From positions 62,001 through 126,000 of the forward strand of contig NZ_FOKI01000002.1 in assembly GCF_900111985.1 (NCBI RefSeq): a DNA stretch of 64,000 nt. Direction: 5' to 3'. Made by a program: the position numbers and the translations under genes. Below are positions 29,371 to 38,093 of this stretch, one piece after another. This stretch comes from Clostridium frigidicarnis (GTDB lineage Bacteria; Bacillota; Clostridia; Clostridiales; Clostridiaceae). The stretch's first letter is position 1, and each line of letters begins with the position of its first letter. The notes beneath the pieces were generated by a model, which searched no databases, was not told the DNA's origin, and worked only from the letters and a program-made list of their open reading frames with translations.

Positions 29371-30350
29371 TGAAAAAAAATAAAGAAATGATATTACAAA
29401 TAAAGAATTTAAGTAAATACTTCCCTGCTGATAAAGGACTATTTGCTAAGAAAAGCTTTGTTAAGGCTGTGGATAATGTTTCATTTGAATTAAATAGGGG
29501 AGAAACATTAGGTTTAGTTGGAGAATCTGGATGTGGAAAAACAACTACAGGAAGAACTATTTTGAAATTATATGAACCTACTTCAGGGCAAATTATATTT
29601 AATAAAGAAGATATAACAAAAAAATCTAGTAAAGAAATGGTGCCACTAAGAAAAAATATGCAGATGATATTTCAGGATCCTTATGCATCTTTAGATCCAA
29701 GAATGACTGTTGGAGATATTATAGCTGAAGCTATAGATGTGCATAAGTTGTTTGTTGGAGCAGAAAAGACAAATAGAATAAGATTTCTTTTAGATAAAGT
29801 TGGACTAACAGGAGATCATATAAATAGATATGCCCATGAATTTTCAGGGGGGCAAAGACAAAGAATAGGAATAGCCAGGGCCTTAGCTGTTGAGCCTGAT
29901 TTTATAGTTTGTGATGAACCTATATCTGCTTTAGATGTATCAATTCAAGCGCAAATAATAAATATGTTAGAAGCATTACAAGAAGATATGAATTTAACAT
30001 ATTTATTTATAGCACATGACCTATCTATGGTTAAGCATATATCTACTCATATAGGAGTAATGTATCTTGGAAGACTAGTTGAAAAAGGAAAAAGTAATGA
30101 ACTATATAATAAACCACTACATCCATATACTAAATCTCTTATATCAGCAGTACCTATACCTGATCCTAAGCTAGCTAAAAAAAATAAGAGGATAATTCTT
30201 CAAGGGGATATTCCATCTCCAATAGATCCTCCGCCAGGATGTAGATTTAAGGGGAGATGTAGATATGCAAAACCTATTTGTAGTGAAATTGACCCAGAAC
30301 TTAAAGAAGTAGAACCAGGAAGATTTGTTGCTTGTCATTTATTTGATTAA
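29370..30350 (+). CDS. oppF: Oligopeptide ABC transporter ATPase OppF
   Basis: The 326-residue ATPase has Walker A GESGCGKTT near residue 51, ABC signature FSGGQRQRIGI, Walker B FIVCDEPISALDV and a C-terminal Cys motif (GCRFKGRCRYAKPIC). It is the second ATPase of the pair and is translated by coupling to oppD. The ribosome site AAGGGGGAAG lies within the oppD end. Confidence 0.95.
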   Translation: MKKNKEMILQIKNLSKYFPADKGLFAKKSFVKAVDNVSFELNRGETLGLVGESGCGKTTTGRTILKLYEPTSGQIIFNKEDITKKSSKEMVPLRKNMQMIFQDPYASLDPRMTVGDIIAEAIDVHKLFVGAEKTNRIRFLLDKVGLTGDHINRYAHEFSGGQRQRIGIARALAVEPDFIVCDEPISALDVSIQAQIINMLEALQEDMNLTYLFIAHDLSMVKHISTHIGVMYLGRLVEKGKSNELYNKPLHPYTKSLISAVPIPDPKLAKKNKRIILQGDIPSPIDPPPGCRFKGRCRYAKPICSEIDPELKEVEPGRFVACHLFD

Positions 30351-30364
30351 TTCTTAGCTAAAGG

Positions 30365-30388
30365 TTTACTTTATATAAGTAAATTTTT
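30365..30388 (+). terminator. Weak stem-loop between oppF and oppA
   Basis: TTTACTT pairs with AAGTAAA around TATAT, followed by TTTTTAT. It is AT-only apart from two pairs, so it may attenuate or mark a processing site that raises oppA relative to oppBCDF. Confidence 0.4.
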
Positions 30389-30419
30389 ATATATGAAATT
30401 ACAATAAAGGAGGATAAAC

Positions 30420-32084
30420 ATGAAAAGAAGTAAATTAAAAAAGATATTTGCCATAGTTTTAATTGCAACAATGGGTATATCTGTTTTAGCAGGGTGTGGC
30501 GGATCAAAATCAGCAAGCTCTGATAAAAAGGATGATCAAGTTTTAACTTACAACTTAGGTGCAGATTCAAAGACGTTAGATCCGGCCTTAAATACATCTT
30601 CAGATGGAGGTATTGTACTTGCAAATACATTTGAAGGACTTTGCAGATTAGATAAAGACAACAAGGCTATTCCAGGTGGTGCTGAAAAATGGGAAATTAC
30701 AGATGATGGACTTCAATATACTTTTCATCTAAGAAAGGATGCCAAGTGGTCTAATGGAGAACCAGTAACAGCTAATGACTATGAATTTGCATGGAAAAGA
30801 GCATTAAATCCTAAGACAGGAGCAGAGTATGCATATCAACTTTATTATATTAAAAATGGACATGAGTATAATACAGACAAAGACGGAAAAATAAGTCCTG
30901 ATACATTAGGAATAAAGGCTTTAGATGATTACACATTGCAAGTTACATTAGAAAGCCCAACAAAGTATTTTCTAGAATTAACTGGATTTGCAACATATTA
31001 TCCAGTTAATAAAAAAATAGTTGAGAATAACCCGGAATGGTCAACTAAAGTAGAAACTTTCATTTCAAATGGACCATTTAAAATGAGTGAATGGAAAATA
31101 AAGGACTCTTTAACTTTTATTAAAAATGAAAATTATTATGATAAAGGTAGAGTTAAACTAGATAAGCTTGTTATGTCTATGGTAACTGACTCTACATCTG
31201 CATGGGCTGGATATCAATCAGGTCAGTTTGATATGGTTGATGTAGTTCCAACTCCAGAAATACAAGGAGCATTGAAAAGTAATTTAGCAACAAAGTTTCA
31301 AAATACAGCCACTTATTTTTATTCTATAAATGTAAGTGATAAAGCTAAAGAAGTAAGTCCAGATGCTGCAAAAGCATTAAGTGATGCAAAGGTAAGAAAG
31401 GCTCTTAATCTTGCTATAAATAGAAAAGATATAGTTGAGAATGTAACTAAAGGAGAACAAATTCCAGCATTTGGTTATGTTCCAGTAGGAATGTTGAAGC
31501 AAGATGGTAAAGATTTTACTGACAAAGAATACTTTAAAGCAGAAGGCGATGTTGAGGGAGCTAAGAAATTGCTTTCAGAAGCTGGGTATACAGATGGCAA
31601 AGGATTCCCAACATTAGTTTTAATGTATAATACAGAAGGAGCTCATAAGGATGTGGCTCAAGCAGTTCAAAACATGTGGAAAGAAAATTTAGGAATTAAT
31701 GTTGAACTTCAAAACCAAGAGTGGAAGGTTTTCCAAACCACTAGAACAAATAAGAACTACCTAATTGCTAGACATGGATGGACTGGTGATTACAATGATC
31801 CAATGACTTTCTTAGATATGTGGACAACTACTTCAGGATTAAATGATTGTGGATTTAGTAATCCGGAATATGATAAGTTAGTAGCTGATGCTAAGAAAGA
31901 AATAGATGTAGTTAAAAGAGAAAAATTAATGCGTCAAGCAGAAGATGTATTATTAGATCAAATGCCAATATTACCTCTTTATTACTATACTCAAATTAAG
32001 GGTATAAAGAGTTATGTAAAAGGTGTTAGAGTTGCAGCTTTGGGAAATATATACTTTGATGAAGCTTATATAGAGGGAAAGTAA
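30420..32084 (+). CDS. oppA: Oligopeptide-binding lipoprotein OppA
   Basis: The 554-residue SBP family 5 protein has a lipoprotein signal peptide ending in VLAGC (Cys near residue 26) and a Ser/Lys linker. The signature WEITDDGLQYTFHLRKDAKWSNGEPVTA-like region near residue 85 is typical of OppA. It captures peptides outside the membrane for OppBCDF. The ribosome site AAAGGAGGA precedes the ATG. A strong terminator closes the operon. Confidence 0.95.
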   Translation: MKRSKLKKIFAIVLIATMGISVLAGCGGSKSASSDKKDDQVLTYNLGADSKTLDPALNTSSDGGIVLANTFEGLCRLDKDNKAIPGGAEKWEITDDGLQYTFHLRKDAKWSNGEPVTANDYEFAWKRALNPKTGAEYAYQLYYIKNGHEYNTDKDGKISPDTLGIKALDDYTLQVTLESPTKYFLELTGFATYYPVNKKIVENNPEWSTKVETFISNGPFKMSEWKIKDSLTFIKNENYYDKGRVKLDKLVMSMVTDSTSAWAGYQSGQFDMVDVVPTPEIQGALKSNLATKFQNTATYFYSINVSDKAKEVSPDAAKALSDAKVRKALNLAINRKDIVENVTKGEQIPAFGYVPVGMLKQDGKDFTDKEYFKAEGDVEGAKKLLSEAGYTDGKGFPTLVLMYNTEGAHKDVAQAVQNMWKENLGINVELQNQEWKVFQTTRTNKNYLIARHGWTGDYNDPMTFLDMWTTTSGLNDCGFSNPEYDKLVADAKKEIDVVKREKLMRQAEDVLLDQMPILPLYYYTQIKGIKSYVKGVRVAALGNIYFDEAYIEGK

Positions 32085-32098
32085 AAGATTAGATAGTT

Positions 32099-32141
32099 AA
32101 GGAGTGTTTCAAAATACATTATTTTGAAACACTCCTTTTTT
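32099..32141 (+). terminator. Strong terminator after oppA
   Basis: A perfect 17-bp stem (AAGGAGTGTTTCAAAAT with its complement) around ACATT is followed by a T run. Confidence 0.95.
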
Positions 32142-32168
32142 ATGTACAAAAGTTATAAAATTCTTTAA

Positions 32169-32230
32169 TCAGTTATGAGTTATAAGTGACAAGCTAAGGA
32201 TGAAATCTTATTAAAAAGATTTCTAGGATA
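32169..32230. repeat. Dispersed AAGTGACAAG...AAGGATGAAATCTT repeat, copy 1
   Basis: The segment GTTATAAGTGACAAGCTAAGG and the following GATGAAATCTT resemble 39487-39538 (CAAGTGATAAGTTAAGGGTGAAATCTTCTT). It fills part of the oppA-amidase gap. The rest of that gap (32231-32385) shows no feature. Confidence 0.5.
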
Positions 32231-32385
32231 AAAAAATTTAGAAAGCCAGTGGTTTTTAACATCAACTTGTGATTTAAATAATTGAATAGCAGCTTTTGTT
32301 TAAAAAACTTAGAGACATGTTTAAAAATATAAAAAATGGTAATAAATTAAGAAGTAGTAATTAAATGGTGTTTGGAGGAGAATAA

Positions 32386-33261
32386 ATGAATAATAAGAAA
32401 ATGATATTTTTATGTGTAGTTATGTGTGTAAACTTTTTTACTACAAATATAGCTTATGCTTATGAAAACAATAATTGTCTGATAAATGGTATATCAATAA
32501 ATAAGCAACTTATAAATATAAATTATACTAAAGGTGTTGAAATAAAACCTAAATATATAGTGATTCATGATACAGACAATAGGGCTAAGGGAGCAAATGC
32601 CCAGGCAAACAGAGATTTTTTTGCAAATCATAAAGATGCAAAAGTATCAGCTCATTATGTAGTGGATGATAGCAATATAGTACAAGTATTAGAAGACAAT
32701 TGGTTAGGCTGGCATTCTGGAGAAGTTAGAAATAATAAAATGAATAACAAAAACTCTATTGCAATTGAGATGTGTGTTAATGAAGATAATGATTTTGGTA
32801 AGACATTTGAAAACACAGTAGAATTAACAAAACATCTTATGAAAAAATACCATATATCTAAAGAAAATGTAATAAGACATAATGATGTGACTGGAAAAAC
32901 TTGTCCGAAAATGATGATCGTTGATAGACCAAACCTTTGGGGAGAATTTAAAGAACAAATAGGACAAGAAAATAAAACTGATGGTAATAAGTCAAGTGAT
33001 GAAATCAGTGTAGAAGAAATAAAAAATAAAACAGAAATAAATGGGAAAATAAGAAACATTAGCACTTTGCTAAATATTAGAAGAGAAGCCAACACATCTA
33101 GAGAAGTCATAGATTGTGTTGAAAATGGACAAAACGTACAAGTAATACAGCATTTAGATAATTGGTATAAAATAAGATATATAAAAGACTCATTAGAAAT
33201 TGAAGGATATGTAAGAGATAAATATGTTCTATGCACAGAGAATTATGATGTTAATTATTAA
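32386..33261 (+). CDS. Secreted N-acetylmuramoyl-L-alanine amidase with SH3 domain
   Basis: The 291-residue protein has a signal peptide (residues 1-25), an Amidase_2 domain (about 50-185) with zinc-ligand segments VIHDTDNRAKG and VIRHNDVTGKTCP, and a C-terminal bacterial SH3 domain (about 222-285) with LNIRREANTSREVI. It would cut peptidoglycan stem peptides outside the cell, as in cell separation, spore or germination processes. It has its own GGAGGAG ribosome site and no operon partner. Confidence 0.9.
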   Translation: MNNKKMIFLCVVMCVNFFTTNIAYAYENNNCLINGISINKQLININYTKGVEIKPKYIVIHDTDNRAKGANAQANRDFFANHKDAKVSAHYVVDDSNIVQVLEDNWLGWHSGEVRNNKMNNKNSIAIEMCVNEDNDFGKTFENTVELTKHLMKKYHISKENVIRHNDVTGKTCPKMMIVDRPNLWGEFKEQIGQENKTDGNKSSDEISVEEIKNKTEINGKIRNISTLLNIRREANTSREVIDCVENGQNVQVIQHLDNWYKIRYIKDSLEIEGYVRDKYVLCTENYDVNY

Positions 33262-33333
33262 TTAGCTAAATGGTATTTCAAAGGTACAATGATTGGTTAT
33301 GTTAATGCTAAAAACATATTTTAAATTAGGAAT

Positions 33334-33498
33334 TAAGGCACATTCAAAAAAATAATAAGTCAGTATGCTAGTCTATTTTGTGCCATACTGCGTCAGTGAT
33401 ATTAGCCCATAGCTTATACTATGAACTAATATCACCTCCTTGTCTGATACAAAATATACATGGCATCTTTGACTTGCTATTTTCTTTCATGTGCCTAA
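33334..33498. mobile_element. MITE-like palindromic element, copy 1
   Basis: About 165 bases start TTAAGGCACATTC and end CATGTGCCTAA, so the ends are inverted repeats. Internal palindromes include GTGATATTAG with CTAATATCAC. It is nearly the same as copies at 33558-33720 and 55419-55582. No ORF is inside. It fits a non-autonomous MITE. Confidence 0.8.
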
Positions 33499-33557
33499 AG
33501 GTTTTGATATATAATGTATATTAGAAGTATAAATAAGGTGTCTTAGTAAAAGATACC

Positions 33558-33720
33558 TTAGGCACATTCAAAAAGTAACAAGTCAGTATGCTAGTCTATT
33601 TTGTGCCATACTTCGTCAGTAATATTAGCCCATAGCCTGTACTATTAACTAATATTACCTCCTTGTTTGACACGAAATATACATGGCATCTTTGACTTGT
33701 TATTTTCTTTCATGTGCTAA
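33558..33720. mobile_element. MITE-like palindromic element, copy 2
   Basis: It starts TTAGGCACATTC and ends CATGTGCTAA, highly similar to copy 1, in the same orientation and only 59 bases from it. Its right end lies directly against the AGGAGGG ribosome site of the sigma-54 activator gene, so both copies form that gene's upstream region. Confidence 0.8.
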
Positions 33721-33730
33721 GGAGGGTGTT

Positions 33731-35725
33731 ATGAAAACTATAGCAATAATAACAGACAGACAAAGTCAGCTTGTTGAGTTTCTTGAGCAAAACTTAAAAA
33801 TGGTTTTAGGGAATAAAATAATTATGAATAAATATTTTCTAGATAATTTAAATGAATATGATGTAATAGATGATGATGTTGTCCTTGTAATGATTAGCGA
33901 GAGAGCTTATGAAGTGAAAAAACATGTAAGTAAAAAAAGTAAAATTGTAGTATTAAATAGAACATTTCAACAAAAAGATATACATAAAATATTATCTATT
34001 CCTGAAGGTACGCAAATATTGGTTGTTAATGATAATGATCAAACAACCTATGAAAGTTTAAGTTTATTTTATGAAATTGGAATTAATCATTTAGATTTTA
34101 TAGCATTTAATGAAGGGATAGATTATTCTCATATAAAAATAGCGGTAACTCCAGGAGTCAAGGAAAGAGTTCCAGATTACATAGATACTATAATAGATTT
34201 AGGAAACAGATACATAGATATATCTACATTTATACAAATAATTAGTAGTTTAGGAATAGATAATATTGAGATAAGCAAAAAACTGGTTAAGTATTCTGAA
34301 AAAATTGTGAGTTTAGATGTGGGGATAAGAGATAAGTATAAAGAGCTGTTTTTAAAAATTGAAGAGTTGGATACAATTTTAAATTTATCAAAGGATGGAA
34401 TTATATTTACTAATAATAAAGGTAAAATAAATGTATTAAATGAGAGTTTTAGAAAAATAATGGATATAAATTCTGAAATTAAAGATAAAAATATAAGTGA
34501 TATAATTACAGAAGAACTTGAGGGTATTACAGAAAAAGAAGAAATTATTGATGAGGTATTTCAGTTTGAAAATAAATATATAAATATAAACAAAACTGGT
34601 ATAGCAGGACTTGGATATTATTATAATGTACAAGAGATAACATACATAAAACAATTAGAGCAAAATTTTACAAAACAAATAAAAACAAAGGGTCAAATAG
34701 CTAGATATTATTTTCAAGATATAAAAACACAATGTGAATCTATGAAAAAATGTATTGATATTGCAAAAAAAATGTCAAAATCAGATTTAACTGTTCTAAT
34801 AATAGGGGAAAGTGGAACAGGTAAAGAACTATTGGCTCAATCCATACATAATGAATCTAAAAGAACTAAACAGCCATTTGTTGCTGTAAATTGTGCGGCT
34901 ATGCCAGAAAACCTCTTGGAGAGTGAATTGTTTGGATATGAAAAAGGCGCTTTTACTGGAGCTTTAAAAGAAGGGAAAAAAGGATTATTTGAGCTTGCTA
35001 ACAATGGTACTATATTTTTAGATGAAATAGGAGACATGCCATTGTTATTGCAAACTAAGCTTCTTAGGGTGCTGCAAGAAAGGCAAGTTATGCCTATAGG
35101 ATCTGAAAAAATTATTGACATAAATGTAAGGGTTATAGCAGCAACAAATAAGGATATATTAAGTATGATACATAAAGGTCAATTTAGAGAAGATCTATAT
35201 TATAGATTAAATGTTTTACCATTAAGGGTTCCTCCTTTAAGAAATAGAGAGGGCGATATAATGGAACTGTTAAAAGAATTTATGAAAAAGGATATAAAAT
35301 TTTCAATAGATGCTATTAAAAAACTATTAAATTATAATTGGCCAGGGAATATAAGAGAATTACAAAATGTAGCATCATATATATCTTTAATGTGTAATGA
35401 TATTGCAATGTATGAAGACTTACCTTTTAATGTAGAGGAAGAACAGATAAATGAATATGATGAGTGTGTTTATATTTTAAAAAGTAAGTGTAATTTTGAA
35501 AGATGTGTAGATATAGTGAAAATAATTAATAAATTTAACTCAATAAATGAATCTGTAGGAAGAAACGCAATATTTGATATATTAACAGACAAAGGGATAG
35601 AGACATCTGAAGGGGAAATAAAAAAAATACTATCACTGCTAAAGGAGTTAGGATTTATAGATTCAACGGTTGGAAGAAAAGGAAGCAAACTGACAGAGCT
35701 TGGAAAAAATATTATAACTAATTAA
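33731..35725 (+). CDS. Sigma-54 dependent transcriptional activator with PAS domain
   Basis: The protein has 664 residues. An N-terminal domain of about 200 residues is reminiscent of PrpR-type sensory folds. A PAS domain (about 212-310) follows, then the AAA+ domain (about 335-560) with Walker A GESGTGKE near 358, the sigma-54 contact loop GAFTGA near 406, and Walker B FLDEIGD. The C-terminus looks like a winged helix ([13 protein letters not shown]...LKELGFI) rather than the usual Fis type. The ATG at 33731 follows AAGGAGGGTG. It probably drives the sigma-54 promoter at 35924, before the amino-acid cluster. Confidence 0.9.
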   Translation: MKTIAIITDRQSQLVEFLEQNLKMVLGNKIIMNKYFLDNLNEYDVIDDDVVLVMISERAYEVKKHVSKKSKIVVLNRTFQQKDIHKILSIPEGTQILVVNDNDQTTYESLSLFYEIGINHLDFIAFNEGIDYSHIKIAVTPGVKERVPDYIDTIIDLGNRYIDISTFIQIISSLGIDNIEISKKLVKYSEKIVSLDVGIRDKYKELFLKIEELDTILNLSKDGIIFTNNKGKINVLNESFRKIMDINSEIKDKNISDIITEELEGITEKEEIIDEVFQFENKYININKTGIAGLGYYYNVQEITYIKQLEQNFTKQIKTKGQIARYYFQDIKTQCESMKKCIDIAKKMSKSDLTVLIIGESGTGKELLAQSIHNESKRTKQPFVAVNCAAMPENLLESELFGYEKGAFTGALKEGKKGLFELANNGTIFLDEIGDMPLLLQTKLLRVLQERQVMPIGSEKIIDINVRVIAATNKDILSMIHKGQFREDLYYRLNVLPLRVPPLRNREGDIMELLKEFMKKDIKFSIDAIKKLLNYNWPGNIRELQNVASYISLMCNDIAMYEDLPFNVEEEQINEYDECVYILKSKCNFERCVDIVKIINKFNSINESVGRNAIFDILTDKGIETSEGEIKKILSLLKELGFIDSTVGRKGSKLTELGKNIITN

Positions 35726-35753
35726 GAAAATAATATAGAATAGGATAGAAAAT

Positions 35754-35800
35754 AGGAACTTAAATAGGTAATATAAATGCCAATTTAAGTTCCTGTTTTA
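35754..35800 (+). terminator. Terminator after the sigma-54 activator gene
   Basis: A 12-bp stem (AGGAACTTAAAT with ATTTAAGTTCCT) has a 17-base loop and is followed by GTTTTAGTTT. Confidence 0.75.
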
Positions 35801-35855
35801 GTTTGTGGAATTTTATATATAATCTAACAATTTCAAATCTTAAATAAAAAGATTT

Positions 35856-35903
35856 GGTGAAAATGTTTGCACAGAAGGGGCATTCACCATTTAAGAAGGT
35901 GAA
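35856..35903 (+). promoter_or_regulatory. Putative activator binding sites (UAS)
   Basis: Half-sites GGTGAA (35856-35861), TTCACC (35883-35888) and GGTGAA (35898-35903) alternate in direction. TTCACC and the second GGTGAA form a palindrome with a 9-base spacer, centred about 58 bases before the predicted transcription start. This is a typical place for enhancer binding by the activator encoded just upstream. Confidence 0.55.
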
Positions 35904-35923
35904 ATTAACAGAAAATTATTGGA

Positions 35924-35941
35924 TTGGCATGAAAGTTGCTT
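35924..35941 (+). promoter_or_regulatory. Sigma-54 (-24/-12) promoter
   Basis: TTGGCAT-N4-GTTGCTT matches the sigma-54 consensus: the GG (35926-35927) and GC (35938-35939) are 10 bases apart. Predicted transcription starts near 35951, and the next gene starts at 35989. Confidence 0.85.
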
Positions 35942-35988
35942 TATAAATAAGGAAAGCACAAGGTTGGAGTATAGAGGAGGACATAAAA

Positions 35989-36720
35989 ATGAGTAAAAAA
36001 CCGATTATAGGTATATCAGGAAGTTTAATTGTAGATGGGGATACAATGTTCCCAGGATATGAAAGAGCATATGTAAATGATGATTATGTTCAAGCCGTTG
36101 TAAATGCAGGTGGAATACCTTATATAATTCCTATGGTTTATGATGAAGAAGTTATAAAATCTCAATTAGAAACTATTGATGGGATAATAATGTCTGGAGG
36201 ACATGATGTTAATCCATTATTATATGGGGAAGAACCTAATATGAAACTTGGAGGGATTTTACCTAAGAGAGATGAGTTTGATAGTAAATTAATAAAATTT
36301 GCTATGGATAGTAGACTTCCAATATTAGGTATTTGCAGAGGGCATCAAATATTGAATGTTGTTAATGGGGGAAATTTATATCAAGATTTATCATTGATGG
36401 ATGGATGCTATATAAAACATAATCAAGGTGCACTATCTAATGTTCCAACTCATACAGTAAAAACAGTAACCGGATCAAAAATTAATGAAATACTAGGAGA
36501 TGAAACTGAAATAAATAGTTTTCATCACCTTTGTATAAAAGATGTAGCAAAAGGATTTATAGCCTCAGCTTATGCTAAAGATGGTGCAATAGAAGCCATA
36601 GAGAAAATAGGAGACCATTTTATAATGGGAGTTCAATGGCATCCAGAAATGTTAGCAAAGAATTATGAAAAAATGCTTAATATATTTAAAAAGTTAGTTG
36701 AAGAAGCATCGAAAAAATAA
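35989..36720 (+). CDS. PuuD-like gamma-glutamyl hydrolase (class I amidotransferase, peptidase C26)
   Basis: The 243-residue protein has the nucleophile motif LGICRGHQ (Cys near residue 116) and VQWHPEM near 214 (catalytic His and Glu), plus the MSGGHDVNPLLYGEEP stretch typical of PuuD/peptidase C26. Members cut gamma-glutamyl bonds, as in gamma-glutamyl-GABA. No synthetase or amidotransfer partner is nearby, so hydrolysis of a small gamma-glutamyl compound is likely. It is first in the sigma-54-controlled cluster. The ribosome site GAGGAGG precedes the ATG. Confidence 0.87.
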   Translation: MSKKPIIGISGSLIVDGDTMFPGYERAYVNDDYVQAVVNAGGIPYIIPMVYDEEVIKSQLETIDGIIMSGGHDVNPLLYGEEPNMKLGGILPKRDEFDSKLIKFAMDSRLPILGICRGHQILNVVNGGNLYQDLSLMDGCYIKHNQGALSNVPTHTVKTVTGSKINEILGDETEINSFHHLCIKDVAKGFIASAYAKDGAIEAIEKIGDHFIMGVQWHPEMLAKNYEKMLNIFKKLVEEASKK

Positions 36721-36745
36721 TTACATATCAAAGGAGGAATCATTA

Positions 36746-38044
36746 ATGGGTGATGATAAGAAAAAACTTGGTTTTTGGAGTATTGTTTTATTAGGAATAA
36801 ATGCAATCATAGGTTCAGGTATATTTTTGCTTCCAAACCAAGCAATGGAATTAATAGGTCCTGCAAGTTTAGCTGTAATTTTATTTGATACTATACTTGT
36901 TATTAGTATAGCTATGTGTTTTGCAGAGGTTGGAGGACTTTTTAAGAAAAATGGAGGACCTTATGTTTATGCAAAAGAAGCATTTGGAGATTTTATAGGG
37001 TTTGAAGTAGGCTTTATGAAATGGGCTATAGGAATAATAGCTTGGGCAGCTATGGCTGCAGCATTTACTACAGCATTATCAAAAGTATGGGCTCCAGCAG
37101 CAGATAAAACAGTAAGCAATATAATTATTGTCTGTATGTTAGTTGGGCTTGGAATTATAAATATAATAGGAGTAAATATATCAAAAGCTCTTAATAATAT
37201 AATAACTGTTGGAAAATTGGTTCCATTAATAATATTTGTAGCTGTTGGTATATTCTTTATAAAGGGAAGTAATTTCACACCAGTATTTCTACATGGAGAG
37301 TATCAATCAGGTTCCTTTGGAGCAGCAGCTCTTTTAATATTTTATGCATTTACAGGATTTGAATCAATAGCTGTAGCGGCAGAAGATATGGATAATCCGG
37401 AAAAAAATGTACCTAAGGCAATTATAACAGTAATGGTAATAGTTTCTTTAATATATTTATTAATACAAGCTGTGTCAATAGGAATATTAGGTGAAGGTCT
37501 TGCAAAAACTGCAACTCCAGTTGCAGATGCCACATCTATATTTTTAGGACCAATGGGGGCAGCATTAGTTAGTGCAGGAACATTAATATCAATAGGTGGA
37601 ATAAATATAGCAGCATCATTTATAACTCCAAGAAGTGGAATTGCCTTAGCAGATGATGGCTTATTGCCTAAAATCATAACTAAAAAAGGAAAAAGAGGAA
37701 CTCCGTATGTTGCAATTATAATAACTGTAGCTTTAGCAATACCTATAGCATTATCAGGAAGCTTTAGTAAACTTGCAGCTATAAGTGTTGTTTCAAGATT
37801 TGCCCAATATGTTCCTACTTGTTTAGCGGTTATAGTGTTAAGAAAGAAAAAACCAGAATTAAAGAGTTCATTTAGAGTACCATTTGGACCAGTTATACCT
37901 ATACTAGCTGTACTTGTAAGTGGATGGTTATTATTACAATCTTCAATGGAAAAAATTCTATGGGGATTAGGTGGATTAATTATAGGAATACCTGTGTATT
38001 TTTTAATGAAAGAGAATAATGATAATAAAGAAGAAACTATATAA
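36746..38044 (+). CDS. APC-family amino acid permease
   Basis: The 432-residue membrane protein has about 12 hydrophobic segments, with the GINAIIGSGIFLLPN motif near residue 12 (helix 1, substrate-binding) and FYAFTGFESIAVAAEDMDNPEKNVPKA-like region near 205 typical of the APC superfamily. Its substrate is likely an amino acid or small gamma-glutamyl compound, inferred from the flanking hydrolase and desulfidase. The ATG at 36746 follows AAAGGAGGAATC. It is 25 bases after the previous gene. Confidence 0.9.
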   Translation: MGDDKKKLGFWSIVLLGINAIIGSGIFLLPNQAMELIGPASLAVILFDTILVISIAMCFAEVGGLFKKNGGPYVYAKEAFGDFIGFEVGFMKWAIGIIAWAAMAAAFTTALSKVWAPAADKTVSNIIIVCMLVGLGIINIIGVNISKALNNIITVGKLVPLIIFVAVGIFFIKGSNFTPVFLHGEYQSGSFGAAALLIFYAFTGFESIAVAAEDMDNPEKNVPKAIITVMVIVSLIYLLIQAVSIGILGEGLAKTATPVADATSIFLGPMGAALVSAGTLISIGGINIAASFITPRSGIALADDGLLPKIITKKGKRGTPYVAIIITVALAIPIALSGSFSKLAAISVVSRFAQYVPTCLAVIVLRKKKPELKSSFRVPFGPVIPILAVLVSGWLLLQSSMEKILWGLGGLIIGIPVYFLMKENNDNKEETI

Positions 38045-38051
38045 AAATAAC

Positions 38052-38079
38052 ATAAGGCACATTGAAAAAAAATAACAAA
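38052..38079 (+). repeat. Left-end fragment of the MITE-like element
   Basis: TAAGGCACATTGAAAAAA followed by TAACAAAG is the same as the left terminus of the three MITE copies. Only the first 28 bases or so are present, just before the ribosome site (AGAGGGTG) of the next gene. Confidence 0.6.
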
Positions 38080-38093
38080 GAGGGTGTAACTAT

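Noticed and set aside
32655-33236. 193-codon open frame on the minus strand
   Set aside because: It lies fully antisense to the amidase gene, has no ribosome site and its translation is low-complexity, Ser/Leu-rich, as expected of the complement of AT-rich coding DNA.
33334-33720. CRISPR array
   Set aside because: The two repeats are about 165 bases long, palindromic and only two in number, so they are MITE-like rather than CRISPR repeats.
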